A stretch of 64,000 nucleotides of DNA, taken from contig CM051521.1 in assembly GCA_028015205.1 (NCBI GenBank), positions 97,812,513 through 97,876,512 of the forward strand. The letters are read 5' to 3'. This document shows, piece by piece, positions 35,601 to 50,600 of the stretch (its first letter is position 1; each line of letters begins with the position of its first letter). A program made the translations under genes and the position numbers. This DNA comes from Mytilisepta virgata. Lineage: Eukaryota > Mollusca > Bivalvia > Mytilida > Mytilidae. The notes below the pieces were generated by a model. The model made no database searches, was not told the origin of the DNA, and saw nothing but the letters and a program-made list of their open reading frames with translations.

Positions 35601-38600
35601 CAGGTCTAAATTATTATTTTTTTAGAGTAAGAGTGAATTATTTTGTTTATATATTTGCAGCAAACTTTATCATGAATTTTACTAAAGGTGACCTCTCCAG
35701 ACACTTGCGGTCAGAGGTCACCCAGAGATCATGTGATACAGATGTATGTGTATCAGATGCAACATCATCAACATTCCACCATATTGTTTTAGATGAAGAA
35801 AAGGTAAGTTTTCTGATTACAGAAAATTGTATGTGGTAAAATTAAATAAAAGCTTAGTCAAAGTTTCTTCCTTGTTTTTCTGGTTCAACTGATATGTCAG
35901 GGTGGAATCAGAAGGATATTTTGTCTTAAGATGCAATACAGGTGGTAAAGCACTTCAAAAACTCAATTTGTTTTTATTTTATGAAATATCTATGAATATA
36001 AAAGTTGGTTTAAATATGCTCAGATTTACATATTCAAATTACAACATAAAATGTATGACTTGAATTTTATGTTGCAGATGAACAATTGGCAGTATTCTTT
36101 TAAATACATGTACATGAATATAATTATTTTTCCTTATTATGGACAATTTCTGTAGAAGTTATGTTCTTGTTCTGGTATTTTTAATCCATTTTTAGTTCGC
36201 CTCAATGAAGTTGAGGGAGACTAATGGAGACACCCTGGCGTGTGCATCCACAGCCAGTTCTCAGTAACTAGTTGACATAGGGACATCTATTTTTGTGTGC
36301 AGGTGCATGTTGAAGAGACTGATCATGTGACATAAGATGGAGGTCACATGACCCATATTACATGGTTGACTGACTTTTAAGTTTTATGTCAAAAATCAGT
36401 TTTAACGTACACAGTGACCTACAATCATATTATTTGGTGTGAAGGTGCATCTCGGGGGAGAAATACAGCCTCCCACCAAAATTAGGTCACTCTGACATAC
36501 TTGTGGCGCTTCATTGACTTAAGTTTTACGTCTGAATTCAGTTCTCCGATACCAAGGGACCTACAATCATATAACTTAATTTGAGGGTGCATCTTGGGGA
36601 GTAACACAGCCTCCCACCAAACTTAGGTCACTCTGATTTATCATGCTTCATTGTCTTATGTTAAGGTTTACATCCGAGTTCAGTTCTCCGATACCAAGGG
36701 ACCCACAGTCATATTACTTGGTGTGAGGGTGCATCTTGGGGAATAACACAGCCACCCACCAAAATTATGTCACTCTGATCTACTTATCACACTTATTGAC
36801 TTAGGTTAAGTTTTACGTCCGAGTTCAGTTCTGCTATACCAAGTGACCTACAATCATATTACTTAAGGTGAGGGTGTATCTCGGGGAGTAACACAGCCTC
36901 CCTCCAAAATTAGGTCACTCTGACCTACTTATAGCGCTTCATTGACTTAGGTTAAGTTTTACATCCGAGTTCAGTTCTCCGATACCAAGGGACCTACAAT
37001 TATATTCCTAGGTGTGATGATGCATCTTGGGGAATAACACAGCTACCCACCAAAATTAGGTCACTCTGACCTACTTATGGCACTTCTGGTTCAAGATTTC
37101 TGGTTATTAGACTCATGTTATAAACAGGAAATGCAAGATCAACAGCTAGCTTGTTTTGTTTCAGTGATGAAAATCATTTTTTTGTCATTAATGTATGAAT
37201 TTTTCTGAAAATATTAATTTTTACTTGTTAAATTATAAGTAAATGTGATTCTTTACTTTATATGGAATAAGTCTATTCACATGATATATATACATGTATA
37301 CACTTAAATGGTCAAACAATTTCTGAAGAATCGATTGTTCAAGTCTAAATTGGGTAAGATAAAACCTGCTTCTACCTAAAACTGAATGAGTCTGTTTAAT
37401 TTGATGACATAGTCCATTAAAATAGAATGAAAAAAATTCTGACTCAGTTTTCTTAAAAAGATGCAAGTTAGAATAAAATTTGAAATTCTAGGTAACTCAA
37501 ATTATCTGTTTGGACCCTCAACAGCAGTAACTATACAGATTTACTCCTGATATCTCGATTTTCACTTTAGTCGAACTAGATTTTCAGGTCCCAATGGATT
37601 GGAGATAACAAGAGTAGACTGTATTTACATTGGTCCTGGTGAAATTTATGATTGAAAAAAAATCTCAGAGTTTGGTTGTTTTATCATAGAATCCTTTGAC
37701 TACCGTCTTTTGGTGTGTATTGCACGGAGTTTATTACCCTCAAATACGTTAGTTATAAGGGGGGTGCGTATTATACATGCCAATATAAGTTTTTAGTCTC
37801 TTTTGCAGTTTGATTTCCGACCAAAATGAGACAAGGTGGTGACAGTTTTGAGATAATTTTCGAATCTGAAACCAATTTTATACACTGTCTCGTTAGCGTA
37901 GAAGTTTCTTTTGGTCATTACTTAATTTATAATTGTGATCTTACAGGGAATAGAGATGATATATTTGAAAAAATTGGGTGAAACACAGTTTTTTGGACGA
38001 AATCAACGACCATTTTTTTTTTATTTCCAATTTATCAGGTAATCATGTGTCATGGGAATGTAATCCTTGTAAAGTGATGATTTTACGTTAAGCTAATTTA
38101 ACATCTCTTTGAACCTCAGACTGTTTAAATATTGTTTTAACAATAAAGTTTTTGAAGATATATTAATTTCTGCAATATTTTAATTAAAATTCTTAATTTT
38201 TTGTTGTTCGAGCTTGTATCAGGTTTACCGTATACCGTCTATGATTTAAATTTATTCCTATGCTTCCTGTTCTTCAAAAATTGTTTGTTGTACATGAATA
38301 TTTATTTAAATTTAAGAATTTATTGCTGAATTTTTTATTGTGGAACATATTTTTCTAGTCAAACCACGACTGACTTCAATTTGCAGCCGAAAAAAAATCA
38401 TGTTTCAATGGGAACCTTGGTGATTTTGAATTTTGAACACAAGGGCCAAAAAAGGGGTGCATGTTATACATAAATGCATTTAATACACACCAAAAGACAG
38501 TAAATAAACCTGAAATTGATCATGAAATCTGTGAATTGTATTTAATAATAAAATTGATAAATTGCTAAAATGAAAAATTATACTACAGTGTCACCTTTTG

Positions 38601-41600
38601 TAGGATGTAATGATGTTTGTATATTCTCGGTGGTGTGGATTCTGTGCAAGTTTTGCTCATATATACCTGAGGTTAGCTAAGTACTTCAAGGCAGCCAGTC
38701 ACATCAGATTTTCAAGGTAACTTTTTAGAGCTCCTTGTTTAATATTCTCTATTTCTCAGCTGGGTTAAAGTTTTATCAACCAGTTAGTAATTTTTGATTT
38801 TCTTGTTCTTAGCTGTCCTTCGTCAGAATTAAATGATGTCAGACTGTTGTTCACTGATTTTGGTAATGTGATGAAATGACAAATGGTGACATGCACATTG
38901 CCTGATGACATCTCACACAATGAATACCTTTTAAGCTCACCTGTCCCAAAGGTGAGCTATTGCCATCACTTGGTGTCCGTCGTAGTAAACTTTCCTTTAA
39001 AGATCTCCTGAAACCACTGGGCCCAATTTAATTAAAATTCTGCAGCAATGGTCCTTATGTGGTCCTCTTTCAGAATTATATCCAATGACCCTGACTTCCA
39101 TCAAAGATGGCTGCCAGAGCCGAACATAGTTTAACATAGGACCCATTTGGGAAAATTGACTTTAAAATCTTCTTGTCTGAAATTAGTAAGCCAATTGAAA
39201 CCAAACTTGGCAGCAATGGTCCTTAGATGGTCCTTTATCAGAAGTATATCTGATGACCCAGGCTGTCATCCAAGATTACCGCCATAAGCAAACTGAGTTT
39301 AACATAGGCCCCTATGGGAAATTCACTTAAAAATCTTTTTGTGTGAAACCAATGAGCCAATTCGAACCAAACTTGGCAGCAATGGGGACCATATGACGAT
39401 GGAGGACCAAGATGGACGACCAAGATGGACGACAGATGCCAAGTGATGGCAATATAGCTCATGTGGATTTATGTTGATTGGCAAACTGTATCCAGGTGAC
39501 AGATACAGGCTCCTGGGAGCATCTAGTTTGTGGACGAAATGATCAGGCTGCCTACATACTGTCTGAAAATCATTTGTGAAACAAATCAAATTCTACCACT
39601 ACCTCATACGATATAGAATGTGTTCTATTACAGCATTAAGATTTTAATTATTTAATATCAAATGCTTGAGAAGCTTCACATTTTAAAATTAGAATATTCA
39701 GTTATCTTGAGAGGAGAAATATGGTATCTGATTGGAAGCTAAATGAATCAAATAATATTATAGTTTGTAAAATTCTTGTTGTAGTGTTTGTTTTTTCTTG
39801 TCTTATTTTCATATACAGGTATATTGTAGTAATTTGGTGGTTTACTGATGACACATAAGCAGAGTCAATAAATAGATAATTGCAATTATATTTCAGAAAC
39901 GAAGATTAAAACCATTTTATATATCTGATTTATTTTAAATATCTGATTAATACCGATATTTGCAAATATTCATTAGTATACTAGAAGAATGCAATATACA
40001 ATCAAACATTTTAAGGCTTTCTGAAAAGAGAATGTGTGTTTGTCATAACATATATATGTTATAGCACAAGGGGTTAAACAAGTACATCTACAAAAAATTC
40101 TTGAAATGAATTGCATGTGCATTTGGCAGGTTGCACAAAGGCTAAAACTCTCTAGTGAATACAAGTTTTCGGATAAAGTGAAGAATATGATCTAGATTCT
40201 GGTAGTACCAGAAGTGTACAATTCTGGTATAAAATTTATGTTCCAGAATTGCTACCAGAATCTTCCAGAATTACAGATTCTGGAAAATTCTGGTAGATAC
40301 TGGAATACCAGAATTGTAATGAAATTTTAAAATCTTCCAGTATTTTCCAGAATTGCAGATTCTGGAAAATTCTGGAATACCAGAATTGTTTCTGTACTTA
40401 CAAATAAAATTTACATAACAATTCTAGAACAAATTCTAGTGTACCAGAATTACAGATACTTGAAGATTCTAGACAATTCTGGTATTCCAGAATTACAGAT
40501 ACTGGAAGATTCTGGACAATTCTGGAATACCAGAATTACAGATACTGGAAGATTCTGGACAATTCTGGAATACCAGAATTACAGATACTGGAAGATTCTA
40601 GACAATTCTGGTATTCCAGAATTACAGATACTGGAAGATTCTGGACAATTCTGGAATACCAGAATTACAGATTCTGGAGATTCTAGACAATTCTGGTATT
40701 CCAGAATTACATATATTGGAAGACTCTTGACAATTCTGGAATACCAGAATTGCATGTTATATGGTAAACCATCTTTGAATATTCTTGGCAATTCTGTTTT
40801 TTTTTTTTTTCTTTTTTGAAAAGACCAAGATTGTTCCCTTGTTGCACTATTCTGTAAGTTTTAGTCCCAAGAAATTAGTGAAAAGTAGGGTAACCATACA
40901 CAAGCAGGTATATATACAGTTGAACCTTGGTAGCTCAAACTCATAGCGACCACACTAATTATTTTGAGAAATGTGTAATTTTTGTTTTTTTAATGGCAAT
41001 TAATGTGAAATATATAGGGGACAAAAAAGGCTGAAGTAATGGATAGTGTTCTAGCTGCTCAGTCTCAGGTTCAAGCTATCAAGATTTAACTGCATAGCTT
41101 CATTTAGAATGAATCAAGAAAATATTATTCAATATTTCTTTATTATGTATAAATAAATGTACATATATTTTGAAACATAAAATATCTTAATTTATCTTAA
41201 AATTTATCTATATTGCCTTGTATTGAATAAATAAAACAATACAACAATTTACTGTGAATATGGTTTTTCAAAAGTCTGTACATTTACTCTTTGAGTTTGT
41301 CCCAGAACAAGTTCATGATGGCAGACACCTGGCAGTCTTCTTTGGTCCTTGTAGATTGCGCTTCCAGGTTATCTAGCTGTTCAAACCCCTCAGAATTTGT
41401 CATGAAGTCAAGAAGTGGTCCTCTGTTCATTTTCAGCAACTTCTTCAGATCTTCTCTTGCTGCCAAAATGGACTGCAAATGGGCACCTGTGTGATTAAAA
41501 AGACTCATTAATAACAGCTGGTCGTCATCCGTTATAGGTGATCACAGACTACTGAGATATATAATATTGTCATCAATGATTACTGCTTTATTTTGTACAA

Positions 41601-44600
41601 GTGTTTTCTATAACACATCCATACATTATAAATCATTCAATGTCCTGAATATATCAATGCATGCTTGACTTTAAATATACCTTTCAATAACTTTAACTTG
41701 AAAACAATGAAACAGCTTTTTATCAGCATTCAGATTTATACTATCAAATTTATACTGAGTGTACAGAACGTTATTTTTATTGGTTTAATATGTTATTGCC
41801 TGATTCTGATCAAGGTCAGTAGAAGTGTATGCATATCTTTTTTTACTTTTCTTCTTATTTTTTCTTAAATAAATGTCAGTAGAATTCATCTTTATTTGAA
41901 AATGTGTCTATCTGATATGATGCAAATAGGATAAACTATGAAACATTTAAACTGGATCAACTTTAATAACATGAGAAAAATCAATTTTATAGTACATTTG
42001 TATGTTAAATTATTGCTTTGAAGATTGCATTTACAAATTCATGCTTTATTTCCTCTTACCATGCTCATGATTTGGAGCTGTAGGTCTAGTCTCCTTCAGT
42101 CTTCTTCTGTAGGCTGCTTCTGTCTCACCACTCCTTCTGGTCTTCTTAATTGTGTGACCTCTACCATTGAGGGATGGGACATGGACGGCTCGGCACTCAT
42201 CATACTGGTCAGAATGTTGTTTCCAAAGTTATGTTGCAGTGTCTTTTACCTGGGTGATGGACTTGTATTTGTTGTCTTTAATATCCTGTCGAAACTGGAC
42301 TGCCCATCTGAAATAAAAAATTAAAAAAAAAAAAATCTGAACTATTCCAAAGTCACTTTTGACTGTGGTTTTCCTTTTAGCTTTCTGATAGCTTTTTATC
42401 ACAGATAAAATTTTGTTCAAAAATGAAACATGGACGTACATGTATTCATTCGTAACTTATAAATTAATACACATGTATAGAATCAAATACTTTTTCTGGC
42501 ATTTCAAAGGTTTTGCATTACAATAAAATGGTTATTCCATGAACATTTATATAATATTATCCCTAGTTCATGCAATACCTTTTAATATATATATTATATC
42601 ATTATATTTTCAATAAAAACCATACTGATAAATTTGGATACTCAACAAAGAACGTTTATATTGACAATTTTATCTGTTATGTGGATGTTGACTTAAAAGT
42701 TATTACATGATAAAAATCAATATCAAAACTTAAAAGTTCTATCTCTCCATGCTTGAACATCTGTGCATGTCTACTGAAGATGTAATTAAGCTTTAGGCCA
42801 GATATATATTTTAAGAACCTGATTGGATTTTATTACAAGTAGTTCTTACTCATTTGCTCTGTTAGCAGACATCTGCATACAAAATGCCAGCTTTCTGTAC
42901 CGTAGTGCTTCATTCTTTTTTATGTTTTCTGCATGCATTTCTGCAGTTAAGGGGATAACAACTGGTCTCCAAGATGCTGGGATCTGTTCTTCCTCAAAAC
43001 GGTCAGCTTCCCAGTCTGAAGAAAAGAAACAGTTATGAAGACCTCCATACAATATTGATACGGAATTACATCTACCAGTATATATAATTTTTTTGCCATA
43101 TAATCTATTCTCATTAATGATGGTCATCTTTATTGGTTGGATTAGTCAGTTAAGATCAATACATAAGTTTGATTGACTGAATGACTATAAATTACACTTT
43201 GTAGATGGTAATAGTGCATACAGCCACAAATGTCACACAGTGAATATTTTGAAGAAATAATTCGTTTCTTTTAAATCATATAGATATTTTGAAATTTAGA
43301 ACTTCATAATTCATAAAAAATCTCTCGTAATATATTTTGAATGGGATAACCTTCAAATACAAATACCTTTGAAGTAGTCATGTTGGTGTCTCTTGGCTAC
43401 TTAGACGAGTTCATGTGGCGAGACCGATATGGCCAAACCCCTCAGCTGTGTTTTGTCAACATCAAGAGCCATATAGCAGAGCTGTATCCCGTGTAAGCTG
43501 ATTCTGACTGCATAAATATACATGTATGCTACAACGGTCCTTTTAAGGGCCATACAAATTTATAAAAAGAATCTAAACTGTTGTTGATAAAATAACAAAA
43601 AAAAATAATTTAGCCTATAAGACCTTAATTTTTATAATCTTACTCATATGGTATATGCTCTTATTGTTGATATATCAAAATTACCCAAAAAGACTACAGA
43701 TTAAGCTTGATTCAGTATACACTGCAAAACACTATTTTTCAGTATAGAAATTTCTTGTCAGTTCCCTCTATGTGTGTTCCAGATGCTGCCAATTATTTGG
43801 ATGTTTGGTAGGAGTTGTATCCCATACATGTATGAGCAGATTACAAATTGAATATGGTTATTTATAAGTAGGAAAATTCTTAACCATTTCAATTCTCAGT
43901 GACCTACTGGTATAATAATATCTTAGCAGAGGAAAATAAGCTACTTTAAGCATTCATGAAATTTATGAAAAAATAAGTCTCCAATAAATTCTGGAAAAAA
44001 ACAGAATTGTATATTTTCACAATACTGGAAATTCCAGAATTGTATTTGTACAATACTGGAAAAAACCAGAGTTGTATACTATACAATTCTGGAATTTCCA
44101 GAAGTGTACAAATACAATTCTGGTTTATTCCAGCACCGTCAAATGTAGAATTCTGGTAAGTCCAGTATTGTAAATATACAATTCTGGAATTCCGGAATTG
44201 TATGTATACAATTCTGGATTTACCAGTATTGTCTATGAACAATTCTGTTTTTTGTTCATTATTGTAAATATACAGTTTGACTTTTTTTTTAAAAGTATTG
44301 ATATTTAGTCTGTACAATACTGGGACAGTCCAGAATTGTAAGTACACAATTCTGGAATTTCCAGTATTGTTAAGGTATAATACTGGTAAAACCAGAATTG
44401 TACAAAAATTTGTACAATTCTGGTAGCATTTTAGAAACCAGAATTGGAGACAATTGGAGACAATTCTGGTTTTTCCAGAATTGTAGAGTATTACAATTCC
44501 GGAAAAACCAGAATTGTATTGTTACAATTCTGGTAGTAATAGAATTGTGACAACAATTCTGGCACATAAATTTTATACCAGAATTTAGATCATATTCTTC

Positions 44601-47600
44601 ACTTTATCCCAAGTTTTCTTATTAGAATATTGATTAACTATTTCAGAATAAATGGAGATGAAAATGATTTGCCATGGCAATATACTATAGATAGATATCC
44701 TACATTACTGTTCTTCCCAGCTCACAGGTAAGTTAATTTATTATTTCTGGGCAAGATACAACTGACATATATCCTAGATTACCGTTCTTTCCAGCCCACA
44801 TGTCAAGTTATTTTTTTTATTACTGGACAAGATACAACTCACGAGTAAGTTAATTTATTATTACTGGACAAGATACAACTCGCAGGTAAGTTAATTTATT
44901 ATTTCTGGACAAGATACAACTGACATATATCTTAGATTACTGTTCTTTCCAGCTCACAGGTAAGGTAATTTATTATTTAGACTACTGGGGCACAGTTGAG
45001 ACCGAAATTTGATGAAATGGTCCATAGAAGTCCCCTTTTAAACTTGTTTCTGACAGTTATGGCTTTTGTTACTTGAAATATAAAATCAGCAGAAAAATAT
45101 TCAGAAATCACCTCTGAAACTGCTGGTTCAGTTGAAACCACATGGTCCTTAGGTGGTCATCTATCAAATTTGTGTCCAACGGGCTTCACCTTGGACCAGT
45201 ATGGCCATCATTATGACAAATACAGAAATCACCAAATTTTAAAATTTAGAGATCTTCTCCTCTGAAACAGTTTGGGTAATTTAGGCAAAATTTTGGTTGT
45301 ATGTTTGTTAGGAGGCTTCAAATCCCTATACCTATGGACCTTTGACCAATATTGCCACTGTTACTAAAAATAGAAAAATCAGCAAAACAGTATTTAAAAA
45401 TATTCCCTTCTCAAACTACTGGGACATTGAAGACCAAACTTAGGTGAACTTGTGATTTATCAAACTTTACTTTGTATTTAGATTATCTTGTTGGGTATTA
45501 TCAACATATAAGTATTTAAGACAGCAAAATGAAACTATAACTTTTCTAATTACAGTATTATAGTATGAAATTTGATAAGAAATGAACTCATCTATGGAAA
45601 TATTAGTTTTGAAATATGGTCTTAGTAGAATAGGCTATTTTAATAATTTTATTATTTTCTCATGTATGTGTTACATTTGCAAGAAAAAACTCATCTCAGT
45701 ATTGTGACAACATTCATGTAAAATTTTTTTAAAAGAAAATTTTAAAGTTGTCTTCCTTTGAATAAGATTTCAGTTGCTCTTTAAAAAGTAACACCTGCTG
45801 TTAATTTCATTCCAGTAAAAGGAGTATCTTTGTTCAAAATTGTAATTAAAACAGTCTATTTTTTTAATGAAAAAAATCCAAACTTTTTAATTTTATTTTT
45901 ATATTTTGTTTATTTTAAGATATTGTATACTAAAGTATGAATTACTTGAATATATTTTAATGACTATGGATGGCAATCCAAAATAGCAGTTTTATACCCC
46001 ACTCTCTCCCATCCCATCAAAAAAAAAAAAAAAAACCAGCGGTATCTCCAAGGCTAAATATGGTGGGTCTCTTGTAAAATGTCAATTATCAGAAACAATA
46101 TTTAATATGTTATTATTCTATTTCTGCAAATAACCCAAACTGTATCTATTGTCAAAGCAGGGGTCATTCTGGGCTTTGTCAATGTTGCAAAATGCAATTT
46201 TATATTCTGATCTGGCGACAGAATTTTATACTTGGGAACAAAACATTATCTATTTTGAAAAAATCTGTCACATAAGTGAAAAATATTTTGCAGTGATTAC
46301 CGATACCAAAGAAATTCATCTTAATATCTATGATGATTGAACAATTTACTTCTGGCTTATTAACCCAGGTGTTTGAAAGTAAACAAATAATATTATGTGA
46401 TAATAAATAACTCACATCGCACACAGGTCTTGTTAGAATTGACCGACCACCCTGTATGGACAATAGCAGTTATCAACTCAAAGCAAATAATATTAATATC
46501 ATTAAAAAAAATGCATGCCTTTTAACGTAAAGTCATAAAGTTTCCAATCTGCATGGATAAGGATGTCACTTCTGGTATCATTGCAAACAAACACGCATGA
46601 AAATCCTTTGATTATGGCAACAAGTTTTTAGCTCACCTGACCCACAGGGTCATGTGAGCTATTATCATCTCTTGGTGCCCGTCGTCTGTTATCCTTCATC
46701 CGTCGTCTGTTGTCCGATGGTGCTGCCCTCTGACCAAGATGGTTTCCACAGCCAAACTTAGATTAACATAGGACCCTAATTGAAATTCACATAAAAATCC
46801 TCTTGTCTGAAACTGCTTGCTGAATCAGAACTAAATTGTGGTGGAATGGTCATTAAATGGCCCTCTTGCAAATTGTGTCCAATTAGAACCAAACTGTAAT
46901 TAAATGGTCATTAAGTGGTCCTCTTTTAAAATTGTGTTTGATGGTCCCGATATCTGATCAAGATGGCCACCACAGCCAAACTTAGTTTAACATAGTACCC
47001 TTTGGGAAATTTACATAAAAATATTCTTGTCTGAAATTACTTTCTCATTAAAACCCAACTGTGGTTGAATGAACTTTAGATGGTACTCATTCAAAATTGT
47101 GTCTGATGGTCTCAACATATGACCAAGATGACTGTCACAGCCCAACTTAGTATAACATAGGACCTTATGGAAATTTACATAAAAATCTTCCTGTTTGAAA
47201 GCAGTTGCTCAAGTAGAAACAAACTTTGATGGAATTGCATTGCATGTCTTCTTCCAAAATTGTGTCCAGCTGTCCTCTCTCTGACCAAGATGGCCACCAC
47301 AGCAAAACTTAGTTTAACATGGGACCCTATAAGAAATTCACAAAAAAATCTTGTCTGGAACCAGTTGGTCAGTTAGAACCAAACATTGATGTAAGAGTCA
47401 TTTGATGATTCTATTCGAAAATTTTGTCCAGAAGTCCTACCCTTGATCAAAATGACCTTATTTTTTCATAAGATCGGATATACTGGTAAATGCAAAGTGA
47501 CTATATCAAATTATTATAATGACACTGTAATTGAATGCTTCTTTCAGATGTCCCAAATATAAAATCCATGTGTTTCATATTTCTTAGGCCTCTATCAACC

Positions 47601-50600
47601 TTGATATTTCAGTGACCCAGATTTATAAGAAGAAATTTTAAACTAAATCAGTTGAGTTATCAGATATAAATGCTGCTTTTCTTATTCCTTGTTTTATACA
47701 AAGCAATAACAATATTTCATTCAAGATAAATGTATAGATAGACAGATTTTCCCAATACAGTTATTTTTATTATTTGTATAGGATATTATATAGTAATAAT
47801 TTTTCTCTCAATATTTGTTTTTACCATTTGTAAAAGATAGGATTAAGATGTGATTTCTATTTTTGGTGTGAAATGTTTAATGATTTATAAGTCCAGTGTT
47901 ATCAAAAACAGGCATAATCACAAGAAATAATTCATGTATTACATATGCTTCATGTGGTCCACGGATAGTTCTGTACAATGGTGATTATTTAGGGGGAATC
48001 AAAATGCCATTATCAAAATATATTTGTTATCACAACGTCTTATTGATCAGGATTAAGTCAAAGAATCACCCAGTATTTATTGACTTGTAGCGTCAGAGAT
48101 ATTATGAAAAAACGTAAATTGAGTTGTCATAAGTGATGGGAGATAATCGGCTGTTTTATTGGAGAAAAGAATTTCAACTAAATTAATATTTCTATTTTGG
48201 TCATGATTTTGACATGGAATCGACTGATATATTTATTTGAATGAGATAACACTTCAGATACACATCTTTGTAATTTGTACAGTACCAGTGGGTGTAATTT
48301 GTTAAAATTGATTACAAGTTCTGTTAAGTTTTTTCATTGGTATACTTAAGGGTACAATTAATCTTCAAATAAGTTTCTTAGACAACAATTTTACAATGTA
48401 CATGTATTTAGTGTTCTTTAAACTCATTATAGAATGTTTTGGTCCTAATAAGGAAAAATTGTTTTTTCGTAAATTGACAACTACTTATCTTAAAGCCGGT
48501 CCTTTTCTTTTGTTTATCTTGTTTTATGTCAGGAATAAATCTTAAACCAGAAAAGTTCAAAACATGGCTGTATTGTAACAATATGTTATTTAGTTAGTAG
48601 TTGTACATTATGTACATTGTACCATTTTAGCAAATAATTAAATTCTAAATTCTGGTGTGTCTGGTAATATTACTAACCCAATAACATGTGGCTGCCCCAA
48701 ATCATGACCCTGTATTATCTGTGGATTTCTCTTGTCTCAATAGTGTTAAATGGTTGATAAAAAAAATTCTTCTCAAATAGATGCTATATGTGAAAGTCTT
48801 GAACTTGTAGTCGATTAATGAAGGCCTCATGGTGACTTTATTATGAGGAACAGAAATAAAAGTGCTGTTCATGTACCTGTGTCCTTGTAAATGTTAGGAT
48901 TTTGTGACTTGAATTGATCCACTATGTTCCTTTAAAATGAGATATATTTGTTACTGATGACCACTTCACATTTGTATAGAGAAGTGCATAGATGCAAGGT
49001 AGATCAACAAGTAAACCACACAACAGACAAAGATATCTCAGAAATACTTTAATAATTTGGGCAAGAATTTTACAGTGAATGTTTTTTTAATTTTTATTTA
49101 GAATACTTTGTTTATTTTTTTATCTGTGTGTTTTGGTCATTTTTCTAACATTTGAAACAAGGGGCCTTGGTTGCCGAGTGGTATAGGTAGTTCGTCATGA
49201 CTACTAATGAACACTAGCCTGTCAATACTGAGGTTGTGAGTTTGAATCTCATCTGTGGCAGGGTGTGTTTGACTCCAATCTAAATCGACAAGGATTGCAA
49301 ATTTTCCTACTGAAGGTCGGTGGTTCTGTCCAGGTACTCTGGCTTCCTCCAAAAATAAAAACTGGCCTCCGCGAAATAGCCAAATGTGCTGAAAACGGCA
49401 TAAAACCTCAACTAAACTAAACAAACATTTGAAACAAGAGACAAAAGTATGAATTAACTGGATTTTATATGACTCTCTGAGATTTGGTTTATTTTGCTAA
49501 ATCTGCTGATTAGAAATCTTATTTTCTAATTGAAAATATAGAAAGTGTTCACCTGCAGGTTCCACAATAAACTTCTATAAAGTGCAAGATAGTCAAGATA
49601 AATACATAACTAGAAACTTGATAAAGGCAGTCTTTGTAAAAATTGTAGGACTTGATATGTGGTTGTACACCTCTGCCATGCCATTCTAGGGAAGATAATT
49701 TTGTCAGAGTGGGGTGATGCTGTAAGCTGTAATAATGCAGATAAGGCATGGTACAGTGTATATCTGTTGTAGAATTGTTAATATATATGTAACGATTGCT
49801 TGATAACTTAGTAACTTTATAATTATGTTAGCCACGTATAGATAACACTGAGAATGAAACACATTTTTGGATTGACCACTTGTTTAATCTCATGTATAGC
49901 GTATAGCTAATCATTCAAAAACATATTTGAAATGGAAAGTAAAGTAAAGATGTCTATTGTTTGTACCACATATTACAGAACCTTATTCTTTAGTAAGAGA
50001 ATCCCCATTTTGAAAACCCAACCAACCTTAGCAGGCCTAATTTTAAGTATTAACATAAAAGAGTTTTTTTTTTTTGGTCATTTTTGAACAAGCACTGTTA
50101 AGTCAGAAAGAGCCTATACATGTAATACCTTTGTAAAAAGTTTTGAAAAAATAATATGCCTAACCACAAAACTTTATTTTTAGAGCATGTTGTCAGAAAC
50201 GAAGATTTTGTTTTTTGTCTTTTGCTTTTACTTCTGTTGTCAATATCAGGAAATTAAGCCTTTTTGGGACATTATTTAATATTACACATACATCATTTAA
50301 TTAGAATTTAGAGATGACATCATTTGCAACAATTTTCCCACGTTATTTATTCTGACACAGTCATTCTATTGTCTTTTGTGCATTCCATATATAATTTTTC
50401 TAAACTTTGTCTTTGATTTAAAAATGAGATGACATTAATGTTATCATTAAATCAAAACGAAATGAACATTTAAGATAAATCACCGTGAAAAATAACAAGA
50501 AAATGACAGCACAAAGGAAATGCATTATGAAATTCCAAACATTGCATTTAATCAATGTTTTAATGTTGTAATAGAATGCATGTTTTAAAGTTGTAAATAA

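Larger units (their letters stand above)
40162..44618. mobile_element. 4.4-kb foldback DNA transposon with 9-bp target duplication (Merlin-like?)
   Basis: The element spans 40171-44609 and is flanked by CAAGTTTTC at 40162-40170 and 44610-44618. Both ends begin, reading inward, with the same 24 bases GGATAAAGTGAAGAATATGA then TCTA. The arms (about 40171-40790 and 43985-44609) are inverted arrays of a unit of about 43 bp rich in TTCTGGAATACCAGAA palindromes. GG termini and 8-9 bp duplications are typical of Merlin; 9 bp is also seen in Mutator-like elements, and the arms resemble FB/TU foldback elements. The interior holds a transposase-like remnant (43385-43489) and a spliced minus-strand gene (41284-43015). 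It sits in TXNDC11 intron 12. Confidence 0.85.

Noticed and set aside
40439..40819. 126-residue open frame on the + strand
   Set aside because: It is the translation of a 43-bp tandem repeat cycling through three frames.
42846..43127. 93-residue minus-strand frame starting at 43127
   Set aside because: The upstream part is intron before the acceptor TTCTTTTCTTCAG; only 42850-43015 is exon.
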